Source of the DNA: Pseudomonas jessenii | Lineage (GTDB): Bacteria; Pseudomonadota; Gammaproteobacteria; Pseudomonadales; Pseudomonadaceae | Length of the DNA stretch: 64,000 nt | NCBI RefSeq assembly: GCF_002236115.1 | Contig: NZ_NIWT01000001.1 | Span: 682,001-746,000 of the forward strand | Reading direction: 5' to 3' | Shown: positions 9,250-17,324 of the stretch, piece by piece | Numbering within the stretch: position 1 is the stretch's first letter | Layout: each line of letters begins with the position of its first letter | The notes under the pieces: generated by a model | Database searches by the model: none | What the model saw: the letters and a program-made list of their open reading frames with translations, nothing else | Told to the model about the DNA's origin: nothing | Translations under genes and position numbers: made by a program

Positions 9250-9903
9250 ATGGAACTTAGTATGTTCTCTTCGTCCACCGTGGAATATGTGCGTTTAGGC
9301 GTTGTATATTTTCATCTTATCGCCTGCTGCGTAGCAATCGGGCTGGTCTTGACCAGTGACATTGCAATGGTCAAGCAACTCCTGAAGGGAGATGCGTCAG
9401 GCCACCACGATGACGCGCACATGGAAAGCCTTCAAAAAACCGTAGTGCTTGCACTTGTAGCGCTTTGGATTACGGGCATTGGTATTGTCGGGATCGATTA
9501 TGCCGGCAAGGGGATGGAATATTTCCTCAATCCAAAATTGCAAGCCAAAATCGGCATAGTTGTGCTGTTGACCTTTAACGGTTTCCTGTTGCATAGCGCG
9601 GTATTGCCGGCGCTGAAAAAAGCCGGTTCGTTACTCAAACTCTCCTTCAGCTTGCGCATGCTGGCGCTGTTCTCCGGCGCCCTCTCTGGCGTGTCGTGGT
9701 TCTATGCCGCCATGCTGGGTGTTGGTCGTCCGCTGGCCTGGAAGTATTCGCTGGTGGAGTTGCTGGCAGCCTATCCGGTACTCATCGTCGGTGGTTTCGG
9801 AGCGATGGTACTGCTCACTACCTGGGCAAAAAGCAGAGACACCGAAGCACGTAGGGACCAAGGCACCTGGTCACCAGGAAACGCCGCCCTGGCTGGATGG
9901 TGA
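9250..9903 (+). CDS. Four- to five-span membrane protein, paralogue of the one at 34530-35195
   Basis: A 217-residue inner-membrane protein, with hydrophobic spans at about residues 17-36, 65-85, 96-115, 135-155 and 175-195. It has well conserved blocks: VVYFHLIACCVAIGLVLTSD, NPKLQAKI, TFNGFLLH and ALFSGALSGVSWFYAAMLG. The conserved His, Cys and Asp in the first span are notable. The start is supported by AGAGG five bases upstream. I do not recognise a named family. The second copy in this window shares all these blocks. Downstream lie a PtrA-like peptide and a DCC thiol oxidoreductase on the same strand. Confidence 0.8.
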   Translation: MELSMFSSSTVEYVRLGVVYFHLIACCVAIGLVLTSDIAMVKQLLKGDASGHHDDAHMESLQKTVVLALVALWITGIGIVGIDYAGKGMEYFLNPKLQAKIGIVVLLTFNGFLLHSAVLPALKKAGSLLKLSFSLRMLALFSGALSGVSWFYAAMLGVGRPLAWKYSLVELLAAYPVLIVGGFGAMVLLTTWAKSRDTEARRDQGTWSPGNAALAGW

Positions 9904-9975
9904 GACAAGGAAGTTCAGCTTTAGCCAAAAAACCCATTTTTAGCAGTTCGTAAAATGTCACTTGAGGATACCCAA

Positions 9976-10182
9976 ATGAAATCCATGAAAACCCTTTTCG
10001 TAATCGCCGCTCTGACCGCGTCTTCTCTGGCGATGGCCACAGGTGGTGGTGACAAGACGTTCAATCGCATGGAGTCGGCCCGGAAAGTCTCGATGGAGGC
10101 CTTCCAGGTTGCACAGAAACAGAAGGCTGAAGCCGCTGTCGCTGAAAGCAAAGCCAAGGCTGCCAATCACACCAACAGCTGA
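9976..10182 (+). CDS. Small secreted PtrA-like protein
   Basis: A 68-residue protein with a signal peptide (MKSMKTLFVIAALTASSLAMA) and a short mature part, GGGDKTFNRMESARKVSMEAF followed by a Lys/Ala-rich helix. It resembles the small Pseudomonas proteins annotated as having a PtrA N-terminal domain, some of which respond to copper; that link is from memory and is weak. The start is preceded by TTGAGGA at 9962-9968. It lies 72 bp after the membrane protein gene and may be cotranscribed. Confidence 0.65.
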   Translation: MKSMKTLFVIAALTASSLAMATGGGDKTFNRMESARKVSMEAFQVAQKQKAEAAVAESKAKAANHTNS

Positions 10183-10230
10183 TCGATGTAGCCTGCCCCC
10201 CGGCTGACAGAAATGTGCAGCCTCAAGCCT

Positions 10231-10265
10231 CGCTAGCAGCATCCAAGGTGCTGCTAGCGCCGGTT
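10231..10265 (+). terminator. Long stem-loop, probable terminator of the PtrA-like gene
   Basis: A perfect 11-bp stem CGCTAGCAGCA/TGCTGCTAGCG with a 7-base loop, followed only by CCGGTTT, so the T-tract is weak. Confidence 0.6.
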
Positions 10266-10292
10266 TAACCGAGATCCCTTGGACCCACGCCT

Positions 10293-10745
10293 ATGCCAGC
10301 CTCGCAAACCCGCCCCTCACCCGCGCCGTTGCTCAAACCGGGAGAGACGGTGGTTTTGTTCGACGGTGTCTGCAAGCTATGCAATGGCTGGGTGAGATTC
10401 TTGATTCGCCATGACCGCCAGCGGCGCGTGCGGTTGGCGGCGGTTCAGTCACCCGAGGGGCAGGCGCTGCTCGCATGGGCAGGTTTGCCCCTGGATCAGT
10501 TCCACACCATGGCGGTGATCCGCGACCGACACTACTGGGAGCGTTCGCAAGCATATTTCGAAGTCATTGCCCAGTTGCCCGCACGCTGGCACCCCGTGCT
10601 TCTGTTGCGCATTTTTCCTCGCACGCTTCTGGATTGGGCATACGACCGCATTGCGCTTAATCGTTATCGGCTCTTCGGGAAATACGACACATGCCTGTTG
10701 CCGGACCCTGATCATGAACAGCGCTTTTTGAAAGCCCCCCTGTGA
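10293..10745 (+). CDS. DCC-family thiol-disulfide oxidoreductase (DUF393)
   Basis: A 150-residue protein that begins its conserved part with VVLFDGVCKLCNGWVRFLIRHD, the family signature with a C-x-x-C pair. It continues with LAAVQSPEGQALL and the characteristic RIALNRYRLFGKYDTCLLPDP at the C-terminus. Thioredoxin-like fold; the partner and reaction are not established for the family. Stands in the same direction as the PtrA-like gene but a stem-loop separates them. Confidence 0.9.
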   Translation: MPASQTRPSPAPLLKPGETVVLFDGVCKLCNGWVRFLIRHDRQRRVRLAAVQSPEGQALLAWAGLPLDQFHTMAVIRDRHYWERSQAYFEVIAQLPARWHPVLLLRIFPRTLLDWAYDRIALNRYRLFGKYDTCLLPDPDHEQRFLKAPL

Positions 10746-10811
10746 ACGCCCTCATGCGCATTAACCGGATCGCCCTGAGGAACCGGCTATCGCTTCAGGA
10801 GACAATCCCCT

Positions 10812-10838
10812 CAAACAAACGCCCGACAATGCCGGGCG
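10812..10838 (-). terminator. Terminator of the TonB receptor gene
   Basis: On the minus strand a CGCCCG/CGGGCG stem with a 7-base loop is followed by TTTGTTTGA. It lies 20 bp beyond the receptor stop codon. Confidence 0.75.
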
Positions 10839-10858
10839 CCCGTTCTTCAGGTCTGTAC

Positions 10859-12982
10859 TCAGAAGCGATAGTTGGTGCTCAGCTCCAGCGTCCGCGGGGC
10901 ACCGGGTGTGATCAGATCCACTGAGCCATGCGCCGAAGCGTAATAGTCCTTGTCGAAAACGTTGCGCAGACGCAGGGCCATGTCCCATTTCGGCTCGTTG
11001 TACAGCAGCGCGGCGTCCACGGTTGTGTAAGCCGGCATGACCACATTGTTATCCAGCGCGGTATAGCGATCATCGACATAGTTGGCCCCCATGCCCACAC
11101 GCCAGGTTTGCGTCAGTGAACGCACCAACCACAGGTTGGCGCTGTGGCGCGGCGTCAGAGTGGGCACCTGCCCTTCGTTGGCGACCCCGTTGGTAAAGCT
11201 GTTGGACTTGGTGATTTCGGCATCCAGAAAGGCGTAACCGGCATAGACCTGCCATTTGTCACTCAACTGCCCGCTGGCGGTCAGCTCAAGACCGTCGGTG
11301 CGCTGCTCACCCGCAAGCACCAGTTTGGTCGGGTTCGCCGGATCGCTGGTTTTCATATTGGTGCGTTCCAGACGGAACAGCGCCGCGGTCAACGCCAAGC
11401 GATTGTCGAGCAGGTCCCACTTGCCGCCGATCTCGAAGTTGGTGGTTTCCTCTGGTTCAAGATCCTGGTTCGTCGTGCTCAGGGCGAACATCTCGGCGGA
11501 GGGTTGGTAGGAGCGGCTCACCGAGACGTAATAGGACTGCACTTGATCAGGCTGGTAGACCAGACCGACTCGCGGACTCCAGGTCGTATCGGTGCGGGAC
11601 AGCTCGCTGTGCGTCAGGTCATCGGCGTACTCCTGGTCGAACACGTCGTAACGCACACCCAGCAGTGCCTTCCACTGTGGCGCCAGTTCGATCAGGTCCT
11701 GTACGTAGAAGCCGGCGGTGTCCTGGGTGTTGGTACCCTTGGCGGTTTGCCGGTTGGCCTGGAACGGCACGTCGACCAAGGCATCGCGGTACACCGGCAC
11801 CCGGGCCACATTGGATTGGCTGAATACGGACTGGTCCTTCACCTGGCGCCCCAACTCCACACCATAGAGCAGGTTATGGTTCATCCCGGCAAGCACGGCG
11901 CGCTGCTTGAGTTCGGTCTGGTTGAACCACCCGTCCTCCTTGCGCTGCACGTTGCCGCGGTTGAGTTTTACCAGCAGTTCACCATTGGGAGCAGTGACGA
12001 AACGTGTCGGGCTGGAGTCAGCGAGTGTGTTGTTGCGATCCAGGTCGTAGTGGTAGTAACGACTGGTATTGCTCAGGCTGAAATCGTCGTTGATCCGGTA
12101 GTCGACACCCGCCGTGAACGAGAACACTTCGCTACGGGTGTAGTCATCATCCGGGTCGGCGGCACCGAAGCGCTTGTCGCGGTCCACATCGACCGGTCGG
12201 TCGCCTCGTGCCGGGATGCCGAAGTCAATCAGGCGCTTGTCATACAGATAGGTAGCACCCAGGTCCAGTTCCAGATCATCCGAGAGCTTGAAGTAGGCCG
12301 AAGGCGCGATGGCCTTGCGGTCGGTGTAGCCGTCATCCCGGAAGGTGTCACTGTTCTCCAGCGCGCCTGTCACACGAAAGGCTTTATTGCCCTGCTGCTG
12401 ATCGGCCCAGCCGGCATCGAACTGAGTGCGTTTTTCGCCCTCGCTGTCGACGCTGACGCCGACCTCCTGCTTGGGTGCGAAGTTGGGTGTCTTGCTGATG
12501 CTGTTGATCAGCCCCCCCGAAGAGCCTCGGCCATAGAGCACCGCAGCCGGCCCCTTGATCACTTCCACCCGCTCGACGTTGGACAGATCCCGGAAGTACA
12601 GCGCATCGTCGCGAATGCCGTCGACATACATGTCGCCAATGGCACTGAAACCACGGATGGTGACCTGATCGCGCTGACCGTCACCATTGGACAGGCCGAT
12701 ACCAGGGACGTTCTTCAGCACGTCCTCCATCGACCGCGCCCCCTGATCCTTGATGACGCTCTGGGGAATCACAGTGACGGTTTGCGGGATATCTCGTAGA
12801 GGGGCGTCGATCTTCAGCGCGCTCCTGCTCTCGGTCGACATGTAGCTCTGCTCGCTGTACTCACTGTTCACAGCGGTTGCCGGTAGGGTTAGAGCAGACT
12901 CCGTTTCTGCCTGTAATTCAGGTACAACCAGAACACCCAGCAACGACAGAGAGGCTGGGTAAATGCGCGATCGAGCCACCAT
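10859..12982 (-). CDS. TonB-dependent siderophore receptor
   Basis: Outer-membrane receptor of 707 residues. After a signal peptide comes the plug domain, with LRDIPQTVTVIPQSVIKDQG, DVLKNVPGIGLSNGDGQRDQ and VEVIKGPAAVLYGRGSSGG. A 22-strand barrel follows, ending in the usual aromatic residue (STNYRF). I place the start at ATG 12982; the longer in-frame start at 13060 would translate straight through the Fur-like site and add a poor N-terminus. Likely ligand is a catecholate or related ferric siderophore, which cannot be fixed by sequence. It ends at a good terminator and is divergent from the MocR gene. Confidence 0.93.
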   Translation of the reverse strand: MVARSRIYPASLSLLGVLVVPELQAETESALTLPATAVNSEYSEQSYMSTESRSALKIDAPLRDIPQTVTVIPQSVIKDQGARSMEDVLKNVPGIGLSNGDGQRDQVTIRGFSAIGDMYVDGIRDDALYFRDLSNVERVEVIKGPAAVLYGRGSSGGLINSISKTPNFAPKQEVGVSVDSEGEKRTQFDAGWADQQQGNKAFRVTGALENSDTFRDDGYTDRKAIAPSAYFKLSDDLELDLGATYLYDKRLIDFGIPARGDRPVDVDRDKRFGAADPDDDYTRSEVFSFTAGVDYRINDDFSLSNTSRYYHYDLDRNNTLADSSPTRFVTAPNGELLVKLNRGNVQRKEDGWFNQTELKQRAVLAGMNHNLLYGVELGRQVKDQSVFSQSNVARVPVYRDALVDVPFQANRQTAKGTNTQDTAGFYVQDLIELAPQWKALLGVRYDVFDQEYADDLTHSELSRTDTTWSPRVGLVYQPDQVQSYYVSVSRSYQPSAEMFALSTTNQDLEPEETTNFEIGGKWDLLDNRLALTAALFRLERTNMKTSDPANPTKLVLAGEQRTDGLELTASGQLSDKWQVYAGYAFLDAEITKSNSFTNGVANEGQVPTLTPRHSANLWLVRSLTQTWRVGMGANYVDDRYTALDNNVVMPAYTTVDAALLYNEPKWDMALRLRNVFDKDYYASAHGSVDLITPGAPRTLELSTNYRF

Positions 12983-13006
12983 GGACACCTTTGTTTGAAT
13001 TATCGC

Positions 13007-13025
13007 GCGAATAATAACGATTATC
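13007..13025. promoter_or_regulatory. Fur-box-like site before the siderophore receptor
   Basis: Matches 14 of 19 positions of the classic Fur consensus, including AATAA and ATTATC on the two sides. It lies 25-43 bp upstream of the receptor start, so iron repression is expected. Confidence 0.75.
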
Positions 13026-13249
13026 TTTTGTAAGTAAATACATATCATTCCTATATGCAACTCAGAACGATCGTCTCAATTTCATGGGCGGTCGACAGAA
13101 GCGTTAGTGCACTGCCGTACTCGGCAGCCATATTATTGTGACGCTGACGCTGTGGTGGATGACTTATCCAGCCCCCCTCGATACCCTTTCGCCCCCGGGT
13201 GCCTGACGGCAATTCAGGTCAAACCACACTTCATCCAGACGAACCAAAA

Positions 13250-14758
13250 ATGAAATCCTCCGCAGGTTTGCTGTTGTCAGGTATCGAGCTGGACCGTGCC
13301 AGTTCCATCCCCTTGTACCGCCAACTCTACTTGCAGATTCGCAAACAGATCCTCAGTGGCAGGATTCAGGGTGGCGTGCGCCTGCCCTCCACCCGGACCC
13401 TGAGCAAGGAACTGCAGCTGTCGCGAATCAGCATTCTCAATGCGTTCGATCAACTGATTGCCGAAGGTTTTCTGACGTCGAGGACCGGGGCCGGGACCTA
13501 TGTCGGCCATGAATGGGAAAGCCGCGGTATTGAAGACGATGAATACAAGCGCCAGCCCCCTCGCCTGTCCGACTTGAGCCAGTCCATGCTGTCGTTGCGC
13601 AGCGATCATTTTCGCGGCGTTTCCTATGCCGACTGGGCGACCGGCAGCCCGACCTCGTTCCTGCCCAGCCACAGCGCCTACGATGCATTCCCGCAATCGG
13701 TCTGGAAGCGGCTGTTGAACCGTCACCTGCACAAGCCGACCAAAGCCATGCTCGGTTATGGCGAACTGCAGGGATTGCTGGCCCTGCGCGAGGCGATTGC
13801 CGAGTACGTCTTCGATGCCCGTGGCATCGATTGCACTGCCGATCAGGTGGTCATCGTGTCCGGCGCCCAGCAAGCCTTCAACCTGCTGGGCATGCTGTTG
13901 CTCAATCCGCAGGACAGTTTCTGGATGGAAGATCCGGGGCATATCGCGGCGCGAATTGCGCTCCAGGCCCAAGGTGGTCAGGTCGTGCCGTTGCGTATCG
14001 ACGAACAGGGGATCGATGTCCGGCAAGGCCTGGCTTTGTGTCCTGACGCCCGCCTGGTGTTTACCACACCTTCCCGTCAGCATCCCTTGGGCGTCACCAT
14101 GAGTTATGGGCGACGCCAGGAACTCATCGACTGGGCCGCCCAGAATCAAAGCTGGATCATCGAGGACGACTGCGACAGTGAATTTCGCTACAACGGTCGC
14201 CCCCTGCCGGCACTCTATGCCATGGACCAATGGGCCCGGGTCATCTACGCCGGAACCTTCAGCAAAGTGCTCTTCCCCTCGCTGCGACTGGGTTACGTGA
14301 TACTGCCGAACGCCTTGATCGAACCCTTCTGCACCCTGCGGGCGGTCATGGATCGCAGCCCGCCCACGCTGCTACAGGCCGCCACGGCGGACTTCATGCG
14401 CGAAGGCCACTTTCTCGGCCATATTCGTCGAATGCGCGCCCTGTACCAGGCTCGCCAGCAGGCACTGGTCGAACAACTGCAGAAACGACTGGGCTCTTTC
14501 TTCAGGATCACGCCAGTGGAAGCCGGCATGCACCTGATCGCCTGGTTACCCGCGCATCTCGATGACGACGCCCTGGCCAGGGAACTCGGCCAGCATGACA
14601 TTCATACCTATCCCCTGAGTGACTACTGCGTCGAACATGTCTTGCCACCGGCGCTGTTGATCGGTTTTGCCAGCACCCCCGAGGACCAGGCCCAAGCGCG
14701 CGTCGAAGCACTGGCCCAGGCCCTGGACAAAATGGGCTACCTGCAACCGGCCACCTGA
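13250..14758 (+). CDS. MocR-type GntR/aminotransferase transcriptional regulator
   Basis: A 502-residue regulator. Residues ~15-85 are a GntR winged helix (IPLYRQLYLQIRKQILSGRI, LPSTRTLSKELQLSRISILNAFDQLIAEGF). The rest is a fold-type I aminotransferase domain binding PLP, with FSKVLFPSLRLGYV holding the lysine that carries the cofactor and DDCDSEFRYNGRPLPAL before it. The ATG at 13250 starts just before the conserved part; an in-frame GTG at 13199 is also possible. The two downstream genes (epimerase, MFS carrier) on the same strand are plausible targets. Confidence 0.9.
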   Translation: MKSSAGLLLSGIELDRASSIPLYRQLYLQIRKQILSGRIQGGVRLPSTRTLSKELQLSRISILNAFDQLIAEGFLTSRTGAGTYVGHEWESRGIEDDEYKRQPPRLSDLSQSMLSLRSDHFRGVSYADWATGSPTSFLPSHSAYDAFPQSVWKRLLNRHLHKPTKAMLGYGELQGLLALREAIAEYVFDARGIDCTADQVVIVSGAQQAFNLLGMLLLNPQDSFWMEDPGHIAARIALQAQGGQVVPLRIDEQGIDVRQGLALCPDARLVFTTPSRQHPLGVTMSYGRRQELIDWAAQNQSWIIEDDCDSEFRYNGRPLPALYAMDQWARVIYAGTFSKVLFPSLRLGYVILPNALIEPFCTLRAVMDRSPPTLLQAATADFMREGHFLGHIRRMRALYQARQQALVEQLQKRLGSFFRITPVEAGMHLIAWLPAHLDDDALARELGQHDIHTYPLSDYCVEHVLPPALLIGFASTPEDQAQARVEALAQALDKMGYLQPAT

Positions 14759-14870
14759 CCCAAGGCAAGTGGTCTTATGATTTAACTGATAATGGATCTA
14801 TCGAGAGTTCCTGACTGGCGCGATAAAGGCTGCGCCGGTAGACCCGGTGTCTGAACCAGGAACGACTCGA

Positions 14871-15941
14871 ATGAACAATAAGATCCAGGAACGATTCAAC
14901 GCCTTGCTCAGCCATAAGGCTGTCGAGGCCGGAGCTCCCCCCGTACTGACCGAGGCACTGGCCCGCCGGTTGCTCGACCGACTGGCACAGTTGCGCCTGT
15001 TTGCCCATGCCTACCCCTTGCTGACCAACCTGACCCACGGCCGTGTCACCCCTGGCGACCTGTTGGACTTCGCCTATCGCCACGAACTGCAGGGCCTGAG
15101 CCTGCACCTGCTCGACGGTGAGGAAAACAGCCTCAGTCAAATGACCGCCGCGCAACTTCAGGCGTTTGCAGACAAGGCCAATGCGCTGGGGCTGGATGTG
15201 CATCTGGAAATCAGCAGCACGCTGAAAAAAGATGTCGATCAAGTGATCGCCATTGCCAAGGCGCTGGGCACCCGCAACATCCGTGTCTACTCACGCTACG
15301 AAGGGGCGTTGTCCCGGGTCATGGACGTGATCGAGTCAGACCTGCACTACCTCGCGCAACAGGCAGACGAGCACGACCTGTTCTTCGACTTCGAACAGCA
15401 TGAAGAACTCAAGAGCGCCGAAATCGCGCAACTGCTGAACCGGCTGAACCACCCTCGCCTGCACGCGCTGTTCGACTTCGGCAACATGATCAATGCCTGC
15501 GAGCAGCCCCTGGCGGCACTGCGCACCCTGGCGCCGCACATACGCCAGACCCACCTCAAGGGTGTGCGCATCGTGCCTGAACAAAACGGCTTCGGGCATT
15601 ACGGTGTGCTGCAAGGCTGTGACGAAGACGACCTGCCCAACGCACGCATGTTGTTCGAATTGCTGATGCTCGGCGAATCATCCCCGCAAGTGATCGCCTT
15701 CATCCTGGAGCAGGAAAACCACTACGTCGCCCCGGCGTTCCGCCAGCTCGACGAAGCCGCGGACCCGTTCATTGCGTACCGGGAAATGAGTGAAACAGCG
15801 CTGCCGGAAGGCTTCTCGCTGGAGCGAATGCTGGTCGATGAGCACCGTTGGGCAAACAACCAGGTCGCCTACGTACGAGGTCTGCTGGCCGAGTTCCGCA
15901 CCCTGGCCGAGTTGACCTTGGCCCATTGCGCTAACGCCTGA
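14871..15941 (+). CDS. TIM-barrel sugar isomerase/epimerase-like protein
   Basis: A 356-residue soluble protein with the xylose-isomerase-like barrel. The likely metal-site segments are GLDVHLEISSTL, FFDFEQHEELKS, HALFDFGNMINA and IRQTHLKGVRI, which carry the Glu, Asp and His positions used by this superfamily. A C-terminal extension of ~90 residues follows the barrel. The start is at ATG 14871 with AGGAA upstream; the frame is open to 14847. It sits between a MocR regulator and an MFS carrier and probably acts on the compound that carrier imports. Substrate unknown. Confidence 0.78.
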   Translation: MNNKIQERFNALLSHKAVEAGAPPVLTEALARRLLDRLAQLRLFAHAYPLLTNLTHGRVTPGDLLDFAYRHELQGLSLHLLDGEENSLSQMTAAQLQAFADKANALGLDVHLEISSTLKKDVDQVIAIAKALGTRNIRVYSRYEGALSRVMDVIESDLHYLAQQADEHDLFFDFEQHEELKSAEIAQLLNRLNHPRLHALFDFGNMINACEQPLAALRTLAPHIRQTHLKGVRIVPEQNGFGHYGVLQGCDEDDLPNARMLFELLMLGESSPQVIAFILEQENHYVAPAFRQLDEAADPFIAYREMSETALPEGFSLERMLVDEHRWANNQVAYVRGLLAEFRTLAELTLAHCANA

Positions 15942-15992
15942 ACCTGACGTGCCGACCGGCACTGCCTACCCAATAACGCCTGGAGAACAATA

Positions 15993-17258
15993 ATGACATC
16001 CCAAGACAAGGCCAAATGGCTCAGATTCCTGATTCTCATCCTCGGTGGTGGCACCATCTACAAGCTGGCGAATCTCAAAGACGCCTTCTACATCCCCATG
16101 CAAGAATTCATGGGGCTGTCCCACACTGAAATCGGCGTGCTGCTGAGCGCCAACGCCATCATCGCCACTGCGCTGTTCGTGGTGGGCGGCATGCTTGCCG
16201 ACCGGTACGACACGCGCAAGCTGATCCCCCTTGGCTTGATCGGTACCGGCGGCCTCGGACTTTACCTGGCGACCTTCCCGCCCTTCAGCAATCTGCTGGT
16301 GGTGTTCTGCCTGCTGGCCGTGTGTGCCGACTGCCTCTTTTGGCCTTCGCTGCTCAAAGCCATCCGCAACCTTGGCGACGATAAGGAACAGGGTCGCCTG
16401 TTCGGCCTGCTCGAAGGCGGGCGTGGCGTCATCGATACCCTGGTCGCCTTCTCTGCGCTGGGCGTCTTTGTCGCCATGGGCTCCGGTGAAAACGGTCTGA
16501 AATCGGCGATCCTGTTCTACTCGGTCATCGACATTCTTGCCGGTACCCTGACCTGGCTGCTGCTCAAGAGCGGCAAAACCCAGTCGACCGTCAAGCCGAA
16601 GAACGGGTTGTCGAACCTGTTCGAGGCCATCAAGGTGCCGGGCATCTGGCTGGTCAGCCTCAACGTGTTCATGGTCTACATCGTGTACTGCGGCCTGACC
16701 TATTTCATTCCCTACCTCAAGGAAATGTACGAGCTGCCCGTGGCCCTGGTGGGCGCCTACGGCATCATCAACCAGTACTTCCTCAAGATCCTGGGCGGCC
16801 CTGCCGGTGGCTTCATTGCCGACAAACAGTTCAAGAGTTCCAGCCGCTATCTGAAGTGGGCATTCCTGGCGTTGTTGCCGCTGATGGGTGTCATCATGCT
16901 CATCCCGAAAAGCCCGGACTTCATCTACGCAGGCATGGCGGCCACCCTCTCCTTCGCGCTGATTGTCTTTTCCATGCGCGGCGTGTTCTGGGCACCCATG
17001 GGTGAAGTCGGCATTCCCCAGCACATCACCGGTTCAGCATTCGGGATCGGTTGCCTGATCGGCTATGCGCCCGGCATGTTCGCCTACGTCATCTATGGCG
17101 CCATCCTTGATCACTTCCCGGGTCAGCAGGGCTACAACTACGTGTTCTCGTTGATGAGCGTATTGGCCATTGTCGGGTTCATGGTGTCCAGCCTGCTGTA
17201 TCAAGCGGTCCGCAAGAATGCCACGATCACTGGCAAGGTCAGCGCCGCGCAAGCCTGA
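15993..17258 (+). CDS. MFS transporter
   Basis: A 421-residue carrier with 12 hydrophobic spans. It starts with GGGTIYKLANLKDAFYIPMQ, resembling the YihN-like branch of the major facilitator superfamily. The loop 2-3 motif is GGMLADRYDTRKLIP. It lies 51 bp downstream of the epimerase-like gene in the same direction, so the two are likely cotranscribed and serve one substrate, probably a sugar or sugar acid (inference). Ends at a long stem-loop shared with the convergent acyl-CoA dehydrogenase gene. Confidence 0.88.
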   Translation: MTSQDKAKWLRFLILILGGGTIYKLANLKDAFYIPMQEFMGLSHTEIGVLLSANAIIATALFVVGGMLADRYDTRKLIPLGLIGTGGLGLYLATFPPFSNLLVVFCLLAVCADCLFWPSLLKAIRNLGDDKEQGRLFGLLEGGRGVIDTLVAFSALGVFVAMGSGENGLKSAILFYSVIDILAGTLTWLLLKSGKTQSTVKPKNGLSNLFEAIKVPGIWLVSLNVFMVYIVYCGLTYFIPYLKEMYELPVALVGAYGIINQYFLKILGGPAGGFIADKQFKSSSRYLKWAFLALLPLMGVIMLIPKSPDFIYAGMAATLSFALIVFSMRGVFWAPMGEVGIPQHITGSAFGIGCLIGYAPGMFAYVIYGAILDHFPGQQGYNYVFSLMSVLAIVGFMVSSLLYQAVRKNATITGKVSAAQA

Positions 17259-17275
17259 ACATAGACGGTGCATGC

Positions 17276-17315
17276 AGTGCGGCGGTAACCGGGGTCTCTC
17301 GGTTACCGCCGCACT
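17276..17315. terminator. Bidirectional stem-loop between convergent genes
   Basis: A perfect 16-bp stem (17276-17291 with 17300-17315) and an 8-base loop. It lies between the stops of the MFS carrier and the acyl-CoA dehydrogenase, so it can serve both. There is no clear T-tract on either side. Confidence 0.7.
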
Positions 17316-17324
17316 GTGCTGCCA

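Noticed and set aside
11144..12799. 551-codon ORF on the plus strand
   Set aside because: It lies antisense to the TonB receptor gene, whose protein has clear plug and barrel motifs; the antisense product is low-complexity and unlike any protein.
12983..13060. Longer N-terminus for the TonB receptor
   Set aside because: It would place the Fur-like operator inside the coding region and precede the signal peptide with an unlikely 26-residue stretch.
15966..17024. 352-codon minus ORF rich in His, Gln and Glu
   Set aside because: Shadow of the MFS transporter gene; composition is typical of antisense reading of GC-rich genes.
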